A DNA stretch of 64,000 nt, taken from NCBI GenBank assembly GCA_027422505.1, contig JAPQWV010000012.1, forward strand, positions 21,116,001 to 21,180,000, read 5' to 3'. The notes under the pieces are model-generated. The model searched no databases. It saw nothing but the letters and a program-made list of their open reading frames with translations, and was not told the DNA's origin. The position numbers and the translations under genes were made by a program. Position 1 is the stretch's first letter, and each line of letters opens with the position of its first letter. This document shows, one piece after another, positions 11,044 to 22,202 of the stretch. The stretch comes from Craterostigma plantagineum. Its lineage: Eukaryota > Streptophyta > Magnoliopsida > Lamiales > Linderniaceae.

Positions 11044-11501
11044 TAGTGGGGGCAATATTTCCTTAAGGACAGTGAAATCACGTTCAAAAACAAAGTCTTC
11101 ATTACAGATAATTATCCAACAGGTGAAACATCACAGTTAGCGCCCGTCGATGTGTTTGTGAGTACCGTGGATCCTATGAAAGAGCCACCTCTTATTACCG
11201 CCAACACTGTGCTGTCCATTCTTGCCGTGGATTACCTTGTGGACAAAGTCTCGTGCTATGTCTCTGACGATGGCTCGGCTCTGTTGACATTTGAATCCCT
11301 CTCTCAAACTGCCGAGTTCGCTAGGAAGTGGGTCCCGTTCTGCAAGAAGCACAACGTCGAGCCTCGGGCGCCCGAATTTTATTTCGCTCAGAAGATAGAA
11401 ATCAAGCCTTCTTTCGTGAAGGAGCGCAGAGCAATGAAGGTGAAGAAATACGACTAGTAGATTACTGTTCTTATTCGTTTCTTTAGGTACCAATCTTTGC
11501 C
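11044..11501 (+). repeat. Direct duplicate, copy 2 (joined to the rest of CESA)
   Basis: This is near-identical to 1-458. Here the intron continues past 11501 to the next acceptor (TTGTGCAG at 11531), so this copy belongs to the longer gene remnant. Confidence 0.9.
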
Positions 11502-12868
11502 TAAAGCTATTGAAAACTCTTTCTTGTGCAGAGAGAATATGAAGAATTTAAGGTTCGGGTCAATGCGCTCGTTGCAAAAGCTCAGAAGACTCCTGAAGAC
11601 GGTTGGACAATGGATGATGGGAGTTCTTGGCCGGGAAATGACCCTCGTGATCATCCAGGGATGATTCAGGTAATCCAATTTCTTCAATTCGTCCTCTTTT
11701 GCCCGATGAAAAATTAAATTTAATATTCGATTTTGGTTATGAAGGTCTTCTTAGGGCACAGTGGAGGTCTCGATATAGATGGAATTGTGCTGCCAAGACT
11801 TGTTTATGTATCCCGTGAGAAGCGTCCTGGCTTCCAGCATCACAAGAAGGCTGGCGCTATGAATGCATTGGTTAGCGTTTAATACTCACATGATTTTCTG
11901 AAAATGCCGATTTATCGTTTGCTAGAGAATTTTTGCTGCTATTGAAGGAGATTGACAATCTCTTTCGTAACTAATCTTTTTTTGCTGTTTTGTTCAGATC
12001 CGCGTCTCTGCTGTCTTGACGAACGGAGCGTACCTTCTCAACGTAGACTGCGATCACTACTTCAACAACAGCAAAGCTCTCAAAGAAGCCATGTGTTTCA
12101 TGATGGATCCTTCTTACGGAAAGAAGACTTGCTATATTCAGTTCCCACAATGTTTCGATGGCATCGACTTGCACGATAGATACGCTAATCGCAATATCGT
12201 CTTCTTCGATGCAAGTTTTTGAGCTATTAACTCATCCACTATCTCCCTATGATTTTATAGTTGTTTATACTAAAAATTCCTCTTATGGTAGATCAATTTG
12301 AAAGGCTTGGATGGACTTCAAGGACCTGTCTATGTGGGAACTGGATGCTGCTTTAACAGGTGAGCTTTATACGGTTACGATCCTATCTTATCCGAAGACG
12401 AACTGCAGCAGAACATAATCGTCAAAAGCTGCTGTGGTCCGAGGAAGAGAAGTAAGAGTGGCAATAAGAAGCGAGCCAAAAAGAGGACAGACTCTAATAA
12501 CCTCCCCATTTATAACATGGAGGACATAGAAGAGGGTTTCGAAGGCACGCAATTACTGATAGGCTCGTCGTCTTATTCATTCGCTAGGCATACTACATAG
12601 TGATTGTTCGATGTTTTCAACAGGAAATGACGACGAGAAGTCGCTTCTTACATCTCAGAAGGGCTTAGAGAAGCGCTTCGGTCAATCTCCAGTCTTTATC
12701 GGGTCGACTTTCATGGAAAAAGGCGGTCGCCCACCTACAACAAACTCGATTACTCTGTTAAAAGAAGCCATCCACGTCATCAGTTGTGGTTACGAGGACA
12801 AGACCGTGTGGGGCAAAGAGGTAATTAAAATAATAACCTTTTCCAACGAACTGACTACTGCACCTTAA

Positions 12869-13000
12869 GGGTGCGTTTGGTCGATAAGAAAATGAAAGGC
12901 GCGTAGGTACAACGATCAAACCGAAGGGTTCCTTTGTTCGTTGCATCAACGTGGTTTTTCGTCACGTTTTATATACATAAATTCCGCGTACCAAACACCG
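12869..13000. mobile_element. Tourist-like (PIF/Harbinger) MITE in a CESA intron
   Basis: The 132-bp insert has ends GGGTGCGTTTGGT and ACCAAACACCG, which are imperfect inverted repeats. It is flanked by TAA on both sides (12866-12868, 13001-13003), the usual 3-bp target duplication of this group. It has no coding capacity. Confidence 0.7.
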
Positions 13001-13684
13001 TAAGACTTTTCTTCCCAATGTGTAGTAAAATCTAAAGTTCATTTCGTAGATTGGGTGGATTTACGGCTCGGTAACGGAAGACATCCTAACGGGTTTCAAA
13101 ATGCACGCGAGGGGGTGGATTTCGATCTACTGCATGCCTCCCCGCCCGGCCTTCAAAGGCTCGGCGCCGATCAATCTCTCCGATCGGTTGAACCTAGTCC
13201 TAAGGTGGGCCTTGGGTTCCATCGAGATTCTTCTTAGCAGGCATTGCCCGATATGGTATGGGTACGGCCGGAAGCTCCAAGCCCTCGAGAGGCTAGCTTA
13301 CATCAACACCATCGTATACCCACTCACCTCCATCCCCCTCCTGGCGTACTGCACCCTCCCCGCCGTGTGCCTACTCACAAACAAGTTCATCATCCACGAG
13401 ATTAGCAACTTTGCAAGCATGTGGTTTATTCTGCTCTTCGCCTCCATCTTCGCCACCGGCGTCCTCGAGATGAGGTGGAGCGGCGTCAGCGTCAAGGATT
13501 GGTGGAGGAACGAGCAGTTCTGGGTCATCGGAGGCACCTCCGCCCACCTCTTTGCGGTGTTTCAGGCAAGGATTGAATTGAATATACTCTAACGTCGTTG
13601 TTTCAGTGTTTATGGGCGCTCCTAAGCGAATATCGAGATATCTATTGATCCTAAATGTTTACACACACACACATATAAAGTCAT

Positions 13685-14000
13685 TGGGCGAATGCCATTT
13701 TTGGTTACCAATGTTTGGAGTATTGACGTTTTTAGTCCCCATATTTCGAGATGTCACTCTAGTTTCGACGGAATATTCATGCTAGATCAGCTCGAAGGCT
13801 GTGTTGTTCCCACGGTTTTCGTCCCGCAAAAATTCAGGCTGGCTCGACCTGTAAATTCATCCAAACTAACGGTTGAATTAATTAGGGTACCTAAATGGAA
13901 CAAAATCGGTAACATTAAGGATAGAAACTGACATCTCGAAACTTGGGGACAAAAAATGACCACGCCCCAAACATCGGGGATAAAAATCCTACATCCACGT
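13685..14000. mobile_element. MITE-like inverted-repeat insert in the GC-AG intron
   Basis: The left part (ATTTTTGGTTACCAATGTTTG ... CGAGATGTCAC) and right part (GACATCTCGAAACTTGGGG ... GGATAAAAATCC) are imperfect inverted repeats of about 60 bp around a unique centre. They make up most of the 479-bp intron. I could not fix the exact ends or target duplication. Confidence 0.55.
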
Positions 14001-14287
14001 CAATGTTAACGTGAACATGATAATTTTCAACCTCGGTTTCACAGGGCGTCCTGAAGGTGGTGGCGGGCATAGACACCAACTTCACTGTCACCTCCACGGT
14101 CTCGGACGACGACGGGGAGTTCTCCGAGCTGTACGTATTCAAGTGGATCCCTCCTAATCCCGCCCACCACCGTATTGATCCTCAACCTCGTCGGGATCGT
14201 GGCGGGTGTTTCCTACGCGATCAACGCAGGTTACCAGTCGTGGGGCCCGCTTTTTGGTAAGCTGTTCTTTGCCATATGGGTGGTTGT

Positions 14288-16245
14288 TGATAAGTTGGGA
14301 TTTTACACACGTTCTTTACCCCGTACAAGCATATTTTCGATCGCTTTTTATTTGAATACATGTGTATATCTTGTTTGGCAGACAACATAGCAAAATGGAC
14401 CAAAAATGGGAGAATTCAACGAGGCAATGGAGAACTAGCACGCTAAATAAATACATCATGGCCAAATATGGTGCTCAATGTGTCAGCTTGTTTAATTGAG
14501 AGCTCCCAATCAGATTTGCATATCATTGTATACACTCAAGTGGGCCAAGTGAAGCATATTTGTCCAAGACAAGCTAGGACAAAAATTCTCCATGAATGCA
14601 TAAGTCAAAAGATGGAACAATTCACGTGGCCAACCTAACTTTTCAAAGTCACACATGAGCTGAGCCTAAAATATTTCAACCACATCAACAAAGGTAGAGA
14701 GAGGCATGCGAATTTCAGTCGTTCAACACCAAAACACTATCACAACCTCATCTCCATCACCATCAAGTAAACATCTCAAGACATATAAGCGCACGGCTCA
14801 AGGAGGAAAAATTTCACACGATCTTATCTTATGGGCTGCGTAATATCTCAGTTTGTCGTTGAAAGAAGAAGATTTTGAAGATCTCTTACACAAGCGTGAT
14901 AGACAGCTCGATGGGTTTCTACGTCTATAAATGAAACAAAGCTATCACACATAGAGGAGAGCTGAAAATACACAGACGCACACATATAATTCATCCTCTC
15001 AAATCTTGCTCAAGGCCACGTTCACGAAGAAATAAGGCAGAGCACTCACCTATCGAAACCTCGTCAAGCTCCCACGTCACAAGCAAGCAGCTTTAGCCTT
15101 TAGCTCTTCACCACTCACGCACCTCACCAATCGACTTACACAGATAGCCATATACACGCTTTTAAGGCTGAAATACATACATCCAAAAACCCAACTTCAT
15201 TTGTCGAAGTAAGAAGCTGATTCATCAACCTCACCTCGTCAATCGACTCACACCTCAACCATACAGTTCTCAACTTCTAAGCCGATACCTCCGGAGCTTA
15301 CATATCGCAGCTGAAGCCGCACTTCCTTTCAAGCACGCAGCTCAGACGAAGCATATACGGGCAAGACTTGACGACCGAGCACCTTCATTCTCATTCGCCC
15401 ACCACCCGTTCGACGGAAGTACTGTGAGGGACGTAATTTTCTATCTTTCCTTTTAACGTGTTGTTTTACTTATGTGTTTGTTTAAACCTGAGTTGCTTTC
15501 GTTTATTAATATGTGCTCCTAAGTTTATTGTGTGATTGAGGCCGTGTTAGGCCATATTATGACTACGTGATAATGCTGTTTTTATTATATTTAATCGTAT
15601 GAGTTGAGTTATGTGTTTTATATTTGAGTTTAATGCTTGCGTGTGTCTGATCAACATATGCACGATTTGATTGGTTTATGAGACGGACAAAGTGATTAGA
15701 CCGGTTAGAACGATAAATATAGAGCACCACGACGTAAAACCGACCAGAGATGGAATTCGGTTTCGTACGTGTGGTTTCCGAGATTTTAGGCGCCGAAAGC
15801 GTCTAAACTCGGGGAAATTCATAAAGCCGAATGCATGCGGAGCAACTACAGTCATATAGAAATATAGTTGATTGGTTCATTTTCGCATAGGATCGCTATT
15901 GCGGGACAAACGGGTAGCGATTATTTTAGGAATTTCTCCCTTAACTAGATTTATACTGTTTATGTAAAATCGATCGCATGACTACGTAGGAATATTATGT
16001 GCTGAGTACGTGCCTTGATCACATTCGTCGTCAATTTATCCATTTGCTATCTGTTTTATTTATGTCATTTGCATTTTTATTTTATTTTATTAAATCCACA
16101 AAATATAAAAACTTGTTTTAGTCTAAATTAAATTTCACAATAATATCTTAAATTAATCGAGCTGTCCTCGTGGATCGATACTTGGACTTGTCCATTTTAT
16201 ACTACTTGCACGACCTAGTACACTTGCTAGTATTCGAGCGTGTCA
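14288..16245 (+). repeat. Array LTR 1
   Basis: It begins TGATAAGTTGGG and ends CGAGCGTGTCA. Private features include CACGATTTGATTGG, which lacks an AT present in the other four LTRs. It shares with LTR 5 the variants TTCGACGGAAG and TGCTGTTTTTATT, where LTRs 2-4 have TTCGATGGAAG and TGCTGCTTTTATT. Confidence 0.95.
14936..14942 (+). promoter_or_regulatory. Putative TATA box of the array LTR
   Basis: TATAAAT, in the context CGTCTATAAATGAAAC about 650 bp into the LTR, is the clearest TATA-like site. It recurs at the same place in every LTR (for example near 20210). If used, R-U5 would be some 1.3 kb long. Confidence 0.5.
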
Positions 16246-16436
16246 AGTTTTTGGCGCCGTTGCCGGGGATAGTGGTAATATTAATTTTAAAATATATTCT
16301 GAGTTTTAGTTTAAACAGTTTTATTTCTATTATTTTTTTATTAGTATTTTCTAAAAAAAAAAAGAGTTTGAAAAATATTATATTAAAAAAATATTTTATA
16401 TTGATTATTATTATCATCATTATCATTATTATAATC

Positions 16437-16472
<36 letters not shown>

Positions 16473-16486
16473 TAATTTTATTAGCC
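16246..16486 (+). promoter_or_regulatory. Primer-binding site (tRNA-Asp) and leader, unit 1
   Basis: Six bases after the LTR, 16252-16270 reads TGGCGCCGTTGCCGGGGAT. This is complementary to the 3' end of plant tRNA-Asp including CCA, a primer typical of Athila-type elements. Equivalent sites start at 21538, 26823 and 32098. The leader continues with an A/T-rich stretch and a TTA-triplet microsatellite whose length differs between units. Confidence 0.9.
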
Positions 16487-16924
16487 ATGTACAATCACTT
16501 CTATTATTCTTCAGCGGCAGATCTACCTATGTATGGAGAAAATGAGGTTAACGACATTATTGCGGCAAAGTTTGAGGCGATTCATCGGAGGATAGACGAG
16601 ATACAATTTCAGCGCTCACAGGCCACACATCATGTTCATCACAGTTGGAATTCAAACGGATTCTACAAGGATCCATACTGCGAGGAGCCACGAGAATTTT
16701 ATAATGAGCAGTTCACTCCACATGGAAATGAGAAATCCGCCTGGGAGATAGCGCTCGAAAAGGCGATAGAACAGACGGATAAAGCGTTCGAGAGACAGGC
16801 CGAACAGAACCGTAGAGCTGAAGAGCGACAACGGAATTTCGATGCTAATTTTAACGAAAGTTCTAAAAAAATTAGAAGCATCAATACGGAGTTTAATGGC
16901 CCAAGTGGAGAAGCTAACAATTGA
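16487..16924 (+). CDS. Unit 1 ORF1: gag-related, coiled-coil-rich
   Basis: This 145-residue frame starts at the first ATG after the leader. Its second half is strongly charged and helical (EKAIEQTDKAFERQAEQNRR), consistent with a coiled coil. I do not recognise the N-terminus, but position and composition fit a gag remnant of an Athila-like element. The last 28 codons overlap ORF2 in another frame, and family-like sequence (KKLEASIRSLMAQVEKL) sits in ORF2. A run of seven A at 16865-16871 marks the change of frame. Gag would form the particle that packages the element RNA. Confidence 0.6.
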   Translation: MYNHFYYSSAADLPMYGENEVNDIIAAKFEAIHRRIDEIQFQRSQATHHVHHSWNSNGFYKDPYCEEPREFYNEQFTPHGNEKSAWEIALEKAIEQTDKAFERQAEQNRRAEERQRNFDANFNESSKKIRSINTEFNGPSGEANN

Positions 16925-17927
16925 AGAATCTGAATGCGAGCCAGAAGCGCTTTCGAGCCACACAGAAACAGATCCGGAACAGTTGGTTTGTGGAACGAAG
17001 ATAGAACTAGTGCCGGAACCAAATGAAGTTGACGATGGGATTGAACCTGAAAAAGTCGATCAACCCGCAGAGGCTACTGTAGATGTCATTCCATCAAAGC
17101 CGAGTACCCCACCAGTCTGGATTCGACCGCCGTTTCCAACAGCGTCACGAAAAGAAAAACAAGATGATTTGTTTTCAAGGAGCAGCAAAATTGACGAACA
17201 AAGGATGATAATTCTCACCGAAGAATGTTCAACATGGATACAAAAGAAGCCCCCGAAGCATAAAAATCAGGGGAGTTTTTATATTCCGCGTTATATTGAG
17301 GTTCCTTTATTCTCTAATTTATCTTATATAAGTGTTAGCATTGACGCAACGCCTCTTTCAGTTTGTATAAAAATAGGACTCAGAGAGTCAAAGCCTACCT
17401 CAACGATTCTCCAAATAGTAGATAGATCGATTAAGTCTCCACGAGGAATCACAGAAATTGTGCTGGCGAAGTGTTCTTCGTCTTTCAAGGAAAAATCACC
17501 TGGAGAGAACACCTACAAACTGAAAGACCTCCAGAACAACAAGGGGGAGCAAGAAACTTTCGATCCAATTTTACGAGATTTTATGAAATCAACAGATCAC
17601 ACGGAGAGCATAGTCACGGAGGAAGTTGCTAAAACGTTGGTGATCGTTGATTTTGACATTAGTTGGGATCCGGAAGTCGACCTATGGAGAGAGTTTAAAG
17701 ATTGTAACCACAGGAAGCTGTATCATTCCGAGATCAAAATCCTCTCCAGAAAGGTGAAATCAAAATGTTCAGTAGTTCTTCTGAACATACAGAATCGACG
17801 ACCATCAAGACGAACAGGAGTCGAGCTATCGACTATAAAAGAGCGCTTCTTGGGAGGCAACCCAAGTACTATCTACGCATTATTATTTTTCGAATTAAAG
17901 TCTTATATATATTGCATCGTATCTTAA
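16842..17927 (+). CDS. Unit 1 ORF2: gag tail plus dead retropepsin
   Basis: The 361-residue frame begins with gag-like ASIRSLMAQVEKL and runs through an acidic proline-rich linker. It then shows a recognisable plant gypsy protease region: LTEECSTWIQKK, GSFYIPRYIE, then KIGLRESKPTSTILQIVDRS and PRGITEIVLAK. In autonomous relatives the segment before KLGL contains the catalytic D-L-G-A-S. Here it reads SIDATPLSV, so the active site is lost. No RT follows. The C-terminal FLGGNPS corresponds to the hairpin CTTGGGAGGCAACCCAAG. The ATG at 16842 may not be the real start; a +1 shift from ORF1 is an alternative. Confidence 0.7.
   Translation: MLILTKVLKKLEASIRSLMAQVEKLTIEESECEPEALSSHTETDPEQLVCGTKIELVPEPNEVDDGIEPEKVDQPAEATVDVIPSKPSTPPVWIRPPFPTASRKEKQDDLFSRSSKIDEQRMIILTEECSTWIQKKPPKHKNQGSFYIPRYIEVPLFSNLSYISVSIDATPLSVCIKIGLRESKPTSTILQIVDRSIKSPRGITEIVLAKCSSSFKEKSPGENTYKLKDLQNNKGEQETFDPILRDFMKSTDHTESIVTEEVAKTLVIVDFDISWDPEVDLWREFKDCNHRKLYHSEIKILSRKVKSKCSVVLLNIQNRRPSRRTGVELSTIKERFLGGNPSTIYALLFFELKSYIYCIVS
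17849..17866 (+). other. Hairpin 1: CTTGGG-AGGCAA-CCCAAG
   Basis: A perfect 6-bp stem with a 6-base loop lies near the end of ORF2 and is repeated in all four units. I recall the same string from the 3' regions of other plant gypsy elements. Confidence 0.6.
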
Positions 17928-18910
17928 GTGTGTTTTGCTTTTGAATTTATTTTCACAATTTGTCTCGCGTGCTGTCTAGTTATGTTTCTTCGCAGGCTCA
18001 TAGTCAGTTTGGGGGTGGTTCATCCGCAGAAGTAGCTCTGTCCTGAAGGAACTGAAGTCTTCTCACAACTCGCCCCACATCGATCAACGGATTATTCAGG
18101 GCAGTGTCACTTAAACTCTCTCTTTGCTTTAAATTTTTACACATTGAGGACAATGTGATAATTAGTTTGGGGGTGGGGTGACACATGCTAGATTTTATAT
18201 GATATCGATCTCTTCGATTTATTAGTTGGGTTAACTAATCAATGTTATGATTTGAACGTCGCTTGTGAAATCTCATGTCAATGATGAAAATTTTTTAAAT
18301 TTTGTTTGTGTCGAGATAAAATTCAGCTAATTGTGTGTGAAAGTTCTACATGTTACGTGTTTTGATATTAGCATGATTATTTGACCACATTGATTACTTC
18401 AGAAAAATAGTGCGTATCATGAGACACAAACCCATAAAATATTGTGAGTTTTGAGCAAAAAAAAATAATAATAATTGAGCAACACAATACTTGCTCAATG
18501 TGTTTTTCATGAGTGGCACGCGTAGTCTGATTATTTTCGAACTTGCTCTGTTATGCATGTCAATATCACTTTGTGGATTTTTGTGTACGAATGTGATAAG
18601 GCGCTTAGGATGAGTCACTGGCCTAAATATCTCCCTACCCAACATATCTATCAATTAGTGAGCCCATTTGAGCATTATTAGCCTTATTTATTGATTTGGA
18701 GCCACGATATTTAGCCGTTTATCCTGTTATTTTATCCTTCATCCTCAAACCCACTGTCAGCATGTTAGCTTACTAGTCGCTTCAGAGTATTGAGTCTATT
18801 AGTTTAGAGAAAAAAAAAAAAGATTACGGCTTGTTTTTTTCTGGTTGTGGTAGTTTATTTTTTTTTATATTTTTGAAAAAAAAAAGAAAAAGAAAAAAAA
18901 AAGTATCGAA

Positions 18911-18941
<31 letters not shown>

Positions 18942-19573
18942 TAGAGAAAAATATTATGAAAAAAAGGTAATAATAGATTTTTAGAATTATTTTCTTGAGT
19001 TCTTCGATATAGTTTTGAGTGTGTTTTCATGGTAGTATGAGTTTCCATTGTTTGAGTCATATTTTGTGCTATAGAGTATAGACGGGAAAAGCGATTTAGT
19101 AACTAACATGCTTGACTTTATCAGCCCACATATCCCATATGTCACTCCCTTATTACCCTGAGCCCCATTACAACCTGATAAAGACCTTTTGATTCGTGCA
19201 TGAGATTCACTATGTGAATATGATATGATATATTTGCAAGCTTAGAGTAATATCATTCTATGTCGTGAATTGAGCGTTTTTATACAGATCCCATTAAACA
19301 CTTCGAGCGAATTGAGCGATCCATGTGAGAGTTGTCACTTGATACGTGTTGGAATCTGGAAATATTTTTGTGCTATATTATGATTGCAAACTATCATTTC
19401 ATGTCTCGTGTTTAGCTGGATCATTCATTAGTTGATGGCGATTTCGACCAATTGCGCTTTTGATTTTCTGAGAATAAACATGAGAATTCATTTAGTGACG
19501 AGTAAAATCCTAACTTGATTTAGTTTTACTCGCTTTTATGATCGAGGACGATCATAGCAAGTTTGGGGGTTGT
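17928..19573 (+). other. Unit 1 3' noncoding region with repeated hairpin and polypurine modules
   Basis: There is no coding sequence here. CAGTTTGGGGGTGG lies at about 18005-18018. A 7-bp hairpin CACATTG-AGGA-CAATGTG (18140-18157) is followed by TTAGTTTGGGGGTGGGG. An 8-bp hairpin TATGATCG-AGGA-CGATCATA (19537-19556) is followed by AGTTTGGGGGTTGT, the true polypurine tract next to the LTR. A/T homopolymers at about 18809-18965 vary between units. Confidence 0.8.
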
Positions 19574-21531
19574 TGATAAGTTGGGATTTTACACACGTTC
19601 TTTACCCCGTACAAGCATATTTTCGATCGCTTTTTATTTGAATACATGTGTATATATTGTTTGGCAGACAACATAGCAAAATGGACCAAAATGGGAGAAT
19701 TCAACGAGGCAATGGAGAACTAGCACGCTAAATAAATACATCATGGCCAAATATGGTGCTCAATGTGTCAGCTTGTTTAATTGAGAGCTCCCAATCAGAT
19801 TTGCATATCATTGTATACACTCAAGTGGGCCAAGTGAAGCATATTTGTCCAAGACAAGCTAGGACAAAAATTCTCCATGAATGCATAAGTCAAAGATGGA
19901 ACAATTCACGTGGCCAACCTAACTTTTCAAAGTCACACATGAGCTGAGCCTAAAATATTTCAACCACATCAACAAAGGTAGAGAGAGGCATGCGAATTTC
20001 AGTCGTTCAACACCAAAACACTATCACAACCTCATCTCCATCACCATCAAGTAAACATCTCAAGACATATAAGCGCACGGCTCAAGGAGGAAAAATTTCA
20101 CACGATCTTATCTTATGGGCTGCGTAATATCTCAGTTTGTCGTTGAAAGAAGAAGATTTTGAAGATCTCTTACACAAGCGTGATAGACAGCTCGATGGGT
20201 TTCTACGTCTATAAATGAAACAAAGCTATCACACATAGAGGAGAGCTGAAAATACACAGACGCACACATATAATTCATCCTCTCAAATCTTGCTCAAGGC
20301 CACGTTCACGAAGAAATAAGGCAGAGCACTCACCTATCGAAACCTCGTCAAGCTCCCACGTCACAAGCAAGCAGCTTTAGCCTTTAGCTCTTCACCACTC
20401 ACGCACCTCACCAATCGACTTACACAGATAGCCATATACACGCTTTTAAGGCTGAAATACATACATCCAAAAACCCAACTTCATTTGTCGAAGTAAGAAG
20501 CTGATTCATCAACCTCACCTCGTCAATCGACTCACACCTCAACCATACAGTTCTCAACTTCTAAGCCGATACCTCCGGAGCTTACATATCGCAGCTGAAG
20601 CCGCACTTCCTTTCAAGCACGCAGCTCAGACGAAGCATATACGGGCAAGACTTGACGACCGAGCACCTTCATTCTCATTCGCCCACCACCCGTTCGATGG
20701 AAGTACTGTGAGGGACGTAATTTTCTATCTTTCCTTTTAACGTGTTGTTTTACTTATGTGTTTGTTTAAACCTGAGTTGCTTTCGTTTATTAATATGTGC
20801 TCCTAAGTTTATTGTGTGATTGAGGCCGTGTTAGGCCATATTATGACTACGTGATAATGCTGCTTTTATTATATTTAATCGTATGAGTTGAGTTATGTGT
20901 TTTATATTTGAGTTTAATGCTTGCGTGTGTCTGATCAACATATGCACGATATTTGATTGGTTTATGAGACGGACAAAGTGATTAGACCGGTTAGAACGAT
21001 AAATATAGAGCACCACGACGTAAAACCGACCAGAGATGGAATTCGGTTTCGTACGTGTGGTTTCCGAGATTTTAGGCGCCGAAAGCGTCTAAACTCGGGG
21101 AAATTCATAAAGCCGAATGCATGCGGAGCAACTACAGTCATATAGAAATATAGTTGATTGGTTCATTTTCGCATAGGATCGCTATTGCGGGACAAACGGG
21201 TAGCGATTATTTTAGGAATTTCTCCCTTAACTAGATTTATACTGTTTATGTAAAATCGATCGCATGACTACGTAGGAATATTATGTGCTGAGTACGTGCC
21301 TTGATCACATTCGTCGTCAATTTATCCATTTGCTATCTGTTTTATTTATGTCATTTGCATTTTTATTTTATTTTATTAAATCCACAAAATATAAAAACTT
21401 GTTTTAGTCTAAATTAAATTTCACAATAATATCTTAAATTAATCGAGCTGTCCTCGTGGATCGATACTTGGACTTGTCCATTTTATACTACTTGCACGAC
21501 CTAGTACACTTGCTAGTATTCGAGCGTGTCA
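19574..21531 (+). repeat. Array LTR 2
   Basis: Same termini as LTR 1. It is distinguished by TATATATTGTTTGG near its start (shared with LTR 3) and by one A fewer in GACCAAAATGGG. Confidence 0.95.
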
Positions 21532-21764
21532 AGTTTTTGGCGCCGTTGCCGGGGATAGTGGTAATATTAATTTTAAAATATATTCTGAGTTTTAGTTTAA
21601 ACAGTTTTATTTCTATTATTTTTTTATTAGTATTTTCTAAAAAAAAAAAAGAGTTTGAAAAATATTATATTAAAAAAATATTTTATATTGATTATTATTA
21701 TCATCATTATCATTATTATAATCGTTATTATTATTATTATTATTATATATTAATTTTATTAGCC

Positions 21765-22202
21765 ATGTACAATCACTTCTATTATTCTTCAGCGGCAGAT
21801 CTACCTATGTATGGAGAAAATGAGGTTAACGACATTATTGCGGCAAAGTTTGAGGCGATTCATCGGAGGATAGACGAGATACAATTTCAGCGCTCACAGG
21901 CCACACATCATGTTCATCACAGTTGGAATTCAAACGGATTCTACAAGGATCCATACTGCGAGGAGCCACGAGAATTTTATAATGAGCAGTTCACTCCACA
22001 TGGAAATGAGAAATCCGCCTGGGAGATAGCGCTCGAAAAGGCGATAGAACAGACGGATAAAGCGTTCGAGAGACAGGCCGAACAGAACCGTAGAGCTGAA
22101 GAGCGACAACGGAATTTCGATGCTAATTTTAACGAAAGTTCTAAAAAAATTAGAAGCATCAATACGGAGTTTAATGGCCCAAGTGGAGAAGCTAACAATT
22201 GA
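21765..22202 (+). CDS. Unit 2 ORF1: gag-related
   Basis: Its protein is identical to unit 1 ORF1. The frame happens to be open upstream to 21456 because the leader TTA/A-tract lengths differ, but the ATG at 21765 is the conserved start. Confidence 0.6.
   Translation: MYNHFYYSSAADLPMYGENEVNDIIAAKFEAIHRRIDEIQFQRSQATHHVHHSWNSNGFYKDPYCEEPREFYNEQFTPHGNEKSAWEIALEKAIEQTDKAFERQAEQNRRAEERQRNFDANFNESSKKIRSINTEFNGPSGEANN

Larger units (their letters stand above)
11123..14287 (+). pseudogene. CESA1-like: CESA1-like cellulose synthase catalytic subunit, 3' half, disrupted
   Basis: Eight exons can be joined with consistent phases: 11123-11439, 11532-11669, 11745-11870, 11998-12210, 12292-12544, 12624-12820, 13050-13565 and 14045-14287, the last continuing at 37380. 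The product family polymerises UDP-glucose into cellulose at the plasma membrane. Visible motifs are SDDG, the DCD of [10 protein letters not shown], the TED of [10 protein letters not shown] and the C-terminal membrane segments. IIVKSCCG and [11 protein letters not shown] resemble CESA1. Lesions are a TGA replacing Gln after CCFNR (12361), a 2-bp deletion near 14147 after FKW, five residues lost in the first exon, and LVLRW in place of the catalytic QVLRW. A retroelement array splits the last exon. The N-terminal RING region lies outside the window. Confidence 0.93.

Noticed and set aside
12359..12366. CAGGTGAGC as an alternative CESA splice donor
   Set aside because: Splicing from here to the acceptor at 12623 changes phase and gives an immediate stop; CESA homology continues straight through the TGA.
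14285..14289. LTR start placed at TGTTGATAAG with target site GTGGT
   Set aside because: The right flank is GTTGT, not GTGGT; starting the LTR at TGATAAG gives a perfect 5-bp duplication and a continuous CESA reading.
21456..21764. Extension of unit 2 ORF1 upstream through the LTR end
   Set aside because: It is open only because of the A-tract and TTA-repeat length in this unit; it would translate the LTR terminus and tRNA primer site.
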